64,000 bases of DNA, taken from Mercenaria mercenaria. Lineage: Eukaryota > Mollusca > Bivalvia > Venerida > Veneridae. Positions 55,618 through 64,000 of the stretch are shown here, one piece after another (position 1 is the first letter of the stretch; each line of letters begins with the position of its first letter). Below the pieces are notes generated by a model that saw only the letters and a list, made by a program, of their open reading frames with translations, was not told where the DNA came from and ran no database searches. The translations under genes were made by a program, and so were the position numbers. Location: assembly GCF_021730395.1 (NCBI RefSeq), contig NC_069373.1:46404501-46468500 (forward strand), in the 5' to 3' direction.

Positions 55618-57174
55618 TGTGACAGGAAAGGCCGTACCGGCGACAGTAACCATCAGAACAAATCAACACCCTTTACAATATTTACAAATTTATTTACAAA
55701 AGATGATTATTAACAATGAATAGATATGAAAAGAAAAAAAAAACTGATTAGAAGAAAGAAAAAAAAAGAAAGTTCAGTATCTCTAGATACAAAAGTTCTT
55801 ATAGTCCATTCTAATCTGACGTGACACAGGTCTTTAATGTAATTGTGAACTTTAAGTAGCACAAACAAAACATAGCTTCTAAATTCAAAATACAGTCCCT
55901 TTAAACCGTGAATACGTTGATTCCGTATTGGCTCCCTATGGTGGTAGGTGATTGCATCCCTGAGCTGACTTCAGAGGATAACAAAAATCATCGTCTTTGC
56001 GGTTTACGGCACAACCATGGGACGTAAGCTCTGCGCTGGGAATATCACATCCAGGCGAGTGAAGACAAGTGAACCTCGGGCATTGTACTTCCGGGTTATG
56101 ACATCACCAGGTAAAATCGTCTGGCGGAAGAAGCTAAAATATATAACATATGGTAAGCACCATAGCAAAACAAATAAGTCAGGGCATAAAACTGCTCCTT
56201 TGGGTACACCATACCTCCGTAGGCTCCCATAAATAATACGTGCTACTTATACAAAACATATGTGCTACTAAGTTCATACGTCACATGATTAAAATACGTC
56301 ACTTATTACTTCTATTATTACAAAGATTACTTACTTAAAGATTAAAGTTAAAGTATGAAAAAGATATGAAAAGTTTATGATGAAACATTATAGATACGGA
56401 CATGATCAACTGCAGCTATTATTTACAACTACAAATTAACAAAATTCAATGTAAATCAAACGTTATATCATAGCTGGCATCCATATAATATCTAATGCCA
56501 TACACTACAACGGACATTAATTAGATGTGCTATAGACTGGCACACAATTACAAATTACAATAATATATTACATACATGGTACTAGACTTGCCATATAGAT
56601 TTATACATAACAATACAATGCAGTAATGGCGTTCCATAATTAACAAAAATGTTTGACATAAGTTTTTGAAACAAAGTACTTTATAAATACATTTGTATCA
56701 TGTTACAAATTTCAGTACAAATTTTACATCTTATATAAATGAAACATTTTAGATTCCTCTTTCGAAATAATTTACAAAAGTCTGAAAAATTTAATAAATC
56801 ATCCTGACATACCGAAACTAGCTAAAATCATATGCCGAAAAGTAAATGTTACAGAATTCTGTAGAATGCACAAAAATTTACCAAATAAAAATCGTAATGC
56901 AAAAATCATACAAAAATCTAACAAATAAATTTCTTACCTCGATCGAGCATAAATTTCTAGCAAGAAAATAATTCAGACATAGATTCGTCTATAAAGTCGT
57001 AAGGTGGTGTGCGCAAGGCATATCTAGTCCAGTCTATTTAAAGGATAATGTCCCGCCAAATACTAAATTTCATAGGATTCACGGCTAAGCCGTGGACTCC
57101 GACTATTGTCATTTTCACGGGATTCACGATATAGCCGGGGAATCTAACTACTTTGGCGCGAATTTAAATTGACA
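55618..57174 (-). other. Unassigned 1.5-kb segment, possibly an old solo LTR
   Basis: Read on the minus strand it starts TGTC and ends GTCACA. It has a TTTAAATAGACTGG box near its start and AATAAA near its end, features found in long terminal repeats. No flanking target duplication was found and no retroviral protein is seen, so it could equally be a promoter and first exon of a minus-strand gene (AG then GTAAGA near 56935) or another repeat. Confidence 0.25.
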
Positions 57175-58370
57175 ATTTGAGGCCCATTATAGTGGTTTTG
57201 GGGATAAAAACATAAATTACTGAAGTTTATAAAATATCAACTTTCTTATTACTGAACAGAATTTAATGAAATTTACATGGAAATTTAAGTTATGAAATAC
57301 AGAAAAACATGAGAGGTATTTCATGCGTGAAATCTGACATTTACCTCAATAACTCAAAAATTTACAAAAAGATGATGCAATACCTGCATTTACACTACAT
57401 ATAAAATAAGGCCCGTATGTCAATTTGTGACAGTTGTCATTTTTTCGCGGACAAGAATAGGAGATATATAAGGGAATTGACTTGGCACCTTCTAATACAC
57501 AGTGTTAAATGACTGCTTCTTGGGTTTTCTCACCCTTCAGCCCGTTACGAAACTGTTAATCACCGCCACTTAACAACGCTTCAGTAGGAGAACACCCATA
57601 AGCCCCACCCCCTCTTCCCAACAGCAACGCGAAGTGTAAAATGTTTGTTGATATTTTTTAACAAATAAAGCAAATTGTTTTTATCTTTTATGAATTATAA
57701 GACTGACATTGTCTTTTGTAATGGGCATAGGGAATAATTTTACAAGGACCAGACTAGTGACTGAGTTCCACAGCAACAATATCTGAAAATATCAAAGTAA
57801 ATATTGTCTTTAATTTGATAAGGAACATTAAATATTTGTTTCAGTGATTATTCCTAGCAACTCTGATAACAAGTTTCTCAGAGAAATTTTCTGAAGAGTC
57901 GGATTATGTTTCTTTTGCATTTAGAGCATTACAATTCCTCTTTTTTTGCGAAATTGTTCTCATTGAATCATATCTTAATGAACAATTATTCAGTAAACAT
58001 GGTTTACAAAAATTTATTTTTCATGTTAAAATATCTAATGCATTCCGTATCAAAACAACATTCTGGTTCCAGTAACGTTTTGGATCTAACCTCTTTTATC
58101 AATTTTTGGTTTAGTTTAGAGAACGTACTCTATGTCGCTGTAGAAAGGTGAGTGTCTCCCGGAGGTGTCTTTCATAGAAACAAAAGGATTTTAGGGTGTA
58201 CCCATGTTACATTATTTTAGTTTTAAGGTACGAAATTTAACAATTCATGACGTGTTTTATTTGCGTTTCCAGTCTTTTACGTCTTGCAGGACTGTCCTTG
58301 TCTTGAAGATATTTTTTATCCTTTCTGCACATGTAACGTAATAACAATAATGTCTAAACATTAATGTCTA
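57175..58370. other. Intergenic, nothing recognised
   Basis: AT-rich. The frame at 57906-58151 is low-complexity in composition and lacks exon boundaries. Confidence 0.45.
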
Positions 58371-58610
58371 ATGGCCCTTTCACGCTTCCGTTGAATCAAC
58401 ATTATGTCGGCAGCTCTGAAATACGGAAATATCTGGCATCTGAGGCATATATCCGTATTAGTGTATGGTGGCCCTTTCTCGCTTCCGTAGAATCAATATT
58501 TATTACATGAAAGTCATTTTGAAAATATGACCAAAATGTATAGGTCGGCAGCTCTGACATACGGAAATATCTGACATCAGAGACATATAAATATCTGACA
58601 TCAAAGGCAA
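58371..58610 (+). repeat. Imperfect direct duplication (GGCAGCTCTGANATACGGAA)
   Basis: TGGCCCTTTC(A/T)CGCTTCCGT occurs near 58372 and 58479. GTCGGCAGCTCTGA(A/C)ATACG with GAAATATCTG(G/A)CATC follows each. The second copy has a 40-base insertion and an extra ATATCTGACATC repeat. Confidence 0.75.
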
Positions 58611-60345
58611 CGTTTAGGTAACACGTTTAGGTAACATAAAAAAGGCCTTTGGAACAATTTGACGAAGTTCTAAAAATCTCCATCATAATCTTTGCCAGGC
58701 TCCGTAACAGGCCCCTGTAAGATTTGTGTAAATATTTTTTCATAGATGAAAAGCCGACATGTCGTGCTCAATCGTAAGAAGGTGCTAAAGATTGACTCCA
58801 TATTAGCAAAAAAAGAAGTCCACGCGGATGACGCCTGCACATGAACCCTGAATGCAGACCAATAGGCCTACAGATGCGACATTCGTTTTCAAGTTTCATT
58901 CTCCTTTGGAAGTAATACTTCCAGAAAAAAGCTGAAGTTCGTCTGACATCATTTTCTATGTCGTCAAAAATGCCTTGCGAAATTGCATAAAAATATGGCA
59001 GTTGTCCTAAGGATATGCAATAAAGATAAGGTAAAAATATGTAGAGTCTAAATAATGCTTTGCAGCAGTATTAGCTTAGTGACTGAGTCATCTTTCCGGC
59101 CAGTCATCACTTACTTCTAGCATGAAAATATGTATGAATTTTATTACTAGTTTTTTAAATAAACACAAAAGTCGATTCAGTTAATTATTTTGTTACTCAT
59201 TTTCCCAAATACTGTATACATGTATAGATATATAGAACATTAATCTTTATTTTTTTTTAAAAAAAAGCCTTAATTCTTGCGGGAAAAAGAACAAAACAAA
59301 TTTGATACTGTTGGGAAAAAAAGTTTTTAAGAAATGTAAATACGTCTGGAGTTCTTCATAACTCAAAATTCAAGATCTGTTGAGAACAGACAACTAGAAA
59401 TCCCGGATTACATGGAAACAAAGAACAGATAATTGGGTATAGTGTTTGTTTTTATTGTGTTGATAAAACAAATACTACATTATGTTACGGCGTCTGGATT
59501 TCCCCTGAATGAAGAGCAGAACGCTGATTTTCTTTCATTGCCATTCTATAGATAGGATATACAGTACTAAAATCTAGATACAGTAATTCGGTCAAAAATA
59601 TGCTTCCGCGGTGCAGTTGTAAAAAGTCCAAAGTCAATAAATTCTAAATTGTTTCAAGTCTTGTGCATTTTCATGTAGAAAGGGAATTTGAACCACCTTT
59701 TCTCTGCTAGAATGCATTTGCATGAAACAAGACAATTTAATGACGGCAAATTTTGCAGGTCGAAACAAAAAGTAATGGTGTAATCGAAAGAAGTTTTAAA
59801 CAAATAGCTTCTATTTTTTTCCATTTTCTGTGCAAGATTTGCAGAACAAAAAGTAGGGGTTTACTTTGCGTAAAAAGGCATAATTAAGGTAGTAGAGTAC
59901 CACCATCCTTCAACGGGCCTCTTTTCTATCTATTTTTTTAATTTGTGAACTTTCATGAAAAAAGTAGATACAGGAAAATTTGAATTTCTGTAAATCAGAT
60001 AAAGATATGAAGTTTTAGAACTTGTTTTTCTATATAATTACAGAAGTCCAGACACTTCTGCTCTCTCATTATATAGTACATAGTATATAAATACCGTACA
60101 GAAGGAAGATATTACTTTAAACACAGAACTAAAGAAAATTTATACAAAATATATTAATACAGAGCGATCACATTGCAATAATATATGGACGATGGAGGTC
60201 ATCCGCTGAATCAGAATCATTACGAAAAATGACACAATATAATATGAATACCAATATGAATACAGTTACGAAATCTATACGAAAACTGAATGAAACTACT
60301 GCATATTATATGCATACAAAGTCGACGTATTGCAAAATATATAAA
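58611..60345. other. Intergenic, nothing recognised
   Basis: AT-rich. TTAAGGTAGTAGAGTACC near 59885 resembles the MITE end seen at 41063, with no partner found. Confidence 0.4.
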
Positions 60346-60569
60346 TGAGCCGCACCATGAGAAAACCAACATAGTGCATTTGCGACCAGCATGGATCCAG
60401 ACCAGCCTGCGCATCCTCGCAGTCTGGTCAGAAGCCATGTTGTTCGCTGCAATTAGAGAAACCGTTAGCGAACAGCATGGATCCTGACCAGACTGCGCGG
60501 ATGTGCAGGCTGATCTGAATCCATGCTGGTCGCAAACGCACCATGTTGGTTTTCTCATGACGCAGCTCA
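60346..60569. mobile_element. Fold-back MITE copy
   Basis: TGAGCCGCACCATGAG to CTCATGACGCAGCTCA. A short central segment is missing compared with the 42691 copy. Both overlapping frames are MITE sequence. Confidence 0.9.
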
Positions 60570-61460
60570 AATACAACGTGTGTTCATAACCTAAGCATTT
60601 GAATACAGAGGAAACATCTTGCAACACGTTTAAAATTGCCCTAATGAGAACACATGCATTACAAATATATGAATACATAAATTATGCATATAAAATAATG
60701 ATGCATTACAAAATAATCATAAAAGATTTTTTCTAAAAAAATGTGAAAATTTGATGTGAAAAGATCTGATGAACAATTATAGTTCAGGATCTATGAGCTA
60801 CGAGGTCAAACAAATTACAAAATTCCTTAGTCATAACTTAAAGTCATTTTTATCAAATCTCATTAGATAACACCATTTGTTATCTATCAAAATTTGATTT
60901 ATCACCTTCTTGCACAATAATTATTTCGGCTGTCAATAAGTACATGTCATTAGGTGATCTATCAAATCTTCTCCATGTTTTATATTTACGTTACGTTAAA
61001 CTACGTAACGTCTTTTTACATCATAATCAAAGGCTAATTACCATCATAAACATTGCTTGCTATGCAGATAGTATGCCGAAATGAAAATTTTCCATTTCAA
61101 TTGACAGTTATTTTATAAAAAAAAGTAAAACAATAAATATTGTTGTGTAAACTGTACATGCACATACGCCTTGCTGAGACAATAAGTATAATATTTCTAT
61201 ATGAAATGTGAGGCGGCATATATACAACAAAAGTGCAAACGGATAAAATATAACAATGGAGTACAAATGATATTGTGATTGTCAAAACAGGTACTATTTT
61301 TATAATTGTTATTTTCTTATGTCCGTTATGTCTACAGTCAGATGATGTATAATATTACACGCACTAGGTGAAGGACACAGTCTTTTTACTTAAAACATAG
61401 TTTTCAGACACATTCTGAAACTATTCAAACGTATCTTAAATACACGATTGAAGAAACAAA
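60570..61460. other. Intergenic, nothing recognised
   Basis: AT-rich, with no element ends or exon signals. Confidence 0.45.
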
Positions 61461-61810
61461 TGAGCCGCACCATGAGAAAACCAACATAGTGCGTTTGCGA
61501 CCAGCATGGATCCAGACCAGCCTGTGCATCCGCGCAGTCTGGTCTGGATCCATGCTGTTCGCTAATGGTTTCTTTAATTGCAATAGGCTTTGAAAGCGAA
61601 CAGCATGGATCCTGACCAGACTGCGCGGATGCGAAGGCTGATCTGGATCTATGCTGGTCGCAAACGCACTACGTTGGTTTTAGTTTAAACATATTTTATT
61701 TCAGTAATATATGAAACATTTACAGAACAATTAAATAAGGAATTGGACAGAAAGCTATATCAGCTTACGGTTGTCCTCTCCTTAAGTTGGTTTTCTCATG
61801 GTGCGGCTCA
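61461..61810. mobile_element. Fold-back MITE interrupted by a 105-bp insertion
   Basis: TGAGCCGCACCATGAG to CTCATGGTGCGGCTCA. The right arm is split at TTGGTTTT by the insert at 61682-61786. Confidence 0.9.
61682..61786 (-). mobile_element. 105-bp insert with 8-bp target duplication, probably a truncated LINE or SINE tail
   Basis: TTGGTTTT is duplicated at 61674-61681 and 61787-61794. On the minus strand the insert ends TGAAATAAAATATGTTTAAA-CT, like the 3' end of a retroposed element with AATAAA close to its end. The family is not known. Confidence 0.65.
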
Positions 61811-62084
61811 AATGTGTTTTTCTTCTGCTTTTAAGATACATGTTTATATCTGTATGTTTTAAAGAAACTAAGTAACTCCAAAAATGATTAGAATAAAATT
61901 GATCAGGAACTCTGAAAAAAATAAAGCATACAGAGCGAAGTCTTCTTTAGTCTCGTGACAACCAACTTTAAATACTCGTTTTATTGGAACTTGACCATTT
62001 TACTCAATAAGCGTCTCAAGCCGGTTGATTGTAAGGTGATTTCACGAGAACACAACCAGTTACGGTTCTTTTTATTATACCTTG

Positions 62085-62270
62085 AAGCGAGCCATCCGAA
62101 ACATGCGCTGTGCACCTCGTCTCAATGTGGTGAACAGGTGTGCTAAGTTCCTTTAAAATCCTTCAAGCAGTTCAAGAGTTATAGAGCGGATACGAAATTG
62201 CTAACGGACGTTCGGACAGACATACGGATACCAGGGTCATAACATAATACGTCCCTTCCGACGTATAAAA
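62085..62270 (-). repeat. Reversed copy of the ACGCCCAAAGGGACGTATTA family start
   Basis: On the minus strand TTTATACGTCGGAAGGGACG then TATTATGTTATGACCC and a GTCTGTCCGAACG region match 12354 onward, through CTCTATAACTCTTGAACTGC and the TTGAAGGATTT box. Confidence 0.72.
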
Positions 62271-62359
62271 AAATAGTTTAACTGATAAACCAAGTGTGCC
62301 TTTCTTTGTGGATTTTATATAAGTCTATACGGCCTGTCTACACCTGTTTCATGTAAAGA

Positions 62360-62490
62360 AGTTGTCACTTACTTCTGGAGGAGACTCAAAATCAGGTAAT
62401 CAGGTGTTAGAGTCATGCATGATCATTTACACACCTGAAATAATAGACCTCGAACTATTGAAAAATGACGCTAAGCCCTATCCCACCCCT
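62360..62490 (+). repeat. Decayed SINE tail
   Basis: TTTACACACCTGAAATAATA and TATTGAAAAATGACGCTAAG match the 3' part of the 24842 SINE (ACACACCTGAAATACTGTTG and AAAACGGCGTTAAACC). Confidence 0.45.
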
Positions 62491-63127
62491 ACCCATGCCC
62501 CTTTTCCCCAAAAATATCAAATATTGTTAAAAACAATAGCACATATTTGATTTCTATCATTTGACAGTAATGTCACGTATGACTAGTACAGAACTAATAG
62601 ATAGATAAACCACGAAAAAAAGAAGAATAGCATTTCAACCATACTTCTTCCAAAAATAAATTATAATGACAAAAAATACAAAAACTTCTTTTTTTTCTAT
62701 CCAGCTCGTTGACATTGACGTATTTCTGTCTCCGCATTTCTTAATGATATTAAAACACCAGTAAAATTATATTATATAGATTATGTATCAGCAGAAAATG
62801 TTGTTATCCTGTAACTGGACTTGTACCATCTGTTGCAATAAGCTTAATACATACATCTTAAAATAGCAACAGTTAGTACCGTAATAATAGGCATACATAT
62901 CAATGAGAAAAGAACAAGCTATCTAAAATAATGAGGTGGGTATTTTCAGGAGTCAGTTTTTTTTTTGTTTTTTTTTGTTTTTGTTTTTTTTTTTTTTTTG
63001 TTATATCATTGTGTTAATAATATGTTAGTGACAAAATATAATCAAACTCTTTTTTTTTCGGAGGTGGGGTGACCTCAGGTGACCCTCTGGGCATTTAATC
63101 AGACGTGAGCAGACAACTAGGTAGAAA
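62491..63127. other. Intergenic, T-rich runs
   Basis: Interrupted T runs at 62958-63000 and nothing else recognised. Confidence 0.5.
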
Positions 63128-63265
63128 CACCGACCTTCCGTGAGCCAGCTGGATAACTTTCCACATGAAGAATTCTACACCCTAAGCGCGGGTTCGTACA
63201 CACATCAGTGAGGGGCTCGCGGTTCAAAGTCAGCGACCTTAACCACTTGACAAAGGAAGCTCCTT
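63128..63265 (-). mobile_element. tRNA-derived SINE, reversed, 3'-truncated
   Basis: On the minus strand GGAGCTTCCTTTGTCAAGTG then GTTAAGGTCGCTGACTTTGA is the head, and CTTCATGTGGAAAGTTATCC and AGCTGGCTCACGGAAGGTCG are the body, as in the 50052 copy. Confidence 0.7.
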
Positions 63266-63439
63266 TAAACTCTATCAACTTGTGTAATAATAATACTTTG
63301 GGGGTAATTATCAAATGCGTGTCCATTACTTAGATCTCTTTGACCTGTCGTGAGCGAATAATTCTATCCTCAACTTCTATAAACTATGGTAAAATTGTAT
63401 TGAAATACGAAATGCATAATAAGACAAAATGCTTTCCGC

Positions 63440-64000
63440 AAAATGCTTTTAATTATAGTGATATGAAATACATGGACTCAAAGCCAGTTGATTGCCAAAC
63501 ATTTACACACAGTATATGGACTACAACACTTTCATGATGCAACGTGTGAAATACATGGCCATAAGATAAGGCTTTTGATTTGCTTTCCAAACCTATGGAC
63601 ACAGTAAATCCAGTTGCTTGCCAAACATAGATACTCGGTATAGGGACTATAACATTTCCATGTATTTATGTGACTTTAATGGCAATAAAGCCAAATACTT
63701 ACCACAAAAGTCTCGCATGAACTACATTAAGCTTTAGAATGAATATCAAATTCATTATGAGATGATAGAAAGCATGTTATATATGATATATCAGTCCTCA
63801 CGGAACACTGGATGTTAAAACAATTCGTATGAAAAATTTGAAATACATGGAAATAAAGGCCAGATGCTTGCCACAAAAGAAATTTGTTCACACCGAACCC
63901 AGCTTGGTAACCAAACACATGAAAAACCATGAAACACATTGGGAATATGGTACAAAAACTAAAAAGGTGTGCAAAGTTACGGTTCACGCGAGATACGGCA
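63440..64000 (+). repeat. Degenerate repeat, period about 130 bp, running off the window
   Basis: GAAATACATGG, AAAGCCAGTTGATTGCCAAA, ACACAGTATATGGACTACAA and AACACTTTCATG-like boxes recur near 63470, 63605, 63680 and 63840 with decreasing similarity. Confidence 0.55.

Noticed and set aside
1-64000. CRISPR array, bacterial operon or phage features
   Set aside because: The direct repeats are contiguous minisatellites without spacers, and the genes are intron-split. The sequence is animal nuclear DNA.

Overview
The window looks like nuclear DNA of a bivalve mollusc, probably a venerid-type clam. It is AT-rich and intron-rich, and it is dominated by short non-autonomous transposons, tRNA-derived SINEs and the GTCA-rich tandem-core repeats typical of clam genomes. 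I infer the organism from repeat style and from one protein family; nothing in the window fixes the species.

Two loci can be read as spliced genes on the + strand. (1) A small gene of unknown family: exons at 14314-14402, 16038-16113, 25171-25251 and 26545-26717 join with fully consistent phases into about 138 residues with five cysteines, and a 30-base micro-exon at 11071-11100 may belong to it. A related terminal exon at 5158-5432 shows that a second copy lies to the left, with its upstream part outside the window. An exon-2-like segment at 19035 has no donor and is abutted by a transposon. This looks like a local gene-duplication cluster. (2) A four-exon Reeler-domain gene (48335-51121): signal peptide, Reeler domain, long charged linker and a hydrophobic C-terminal tail suggesting a GPI anchor, with a polyadenylation signal at 51203.

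Layout: 1-4690 is a 33-bp minisatellite arranged in 66-bp dimers and longer blocks. 5158-5432 is the paralogous last exon. 6496-9790 holds tandem-core repeats, a fold-back MITE and a TTAA-ended element. 11071-27600 is the unknown gene, its introns filled with repeats, including inverted elements carrying inward-facing tRNA-like modules (22142-23590) and SINEs with clear target-site duplications. 29686-33524 holds two long tandem-core elements. 34589-42927 has MITEs, dispersed repeats and a long degenerate array. 43580-46537 is an inverted-repeat element whose ends carry clusters of palindromic 21-22 bp units. 48335-51121 is the Reeler gene. 51122-64000 has no recognisable gene and consists of scattered repeats plus one unassigned 1.5-kb segment that may be an old solo LTR.

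Most ATG-initiated open frames in the window lie in repeats or introns and do not look coding. The long open frames in the first 3.2 kb come from the 33-bp repeat unit and are open on both strands.
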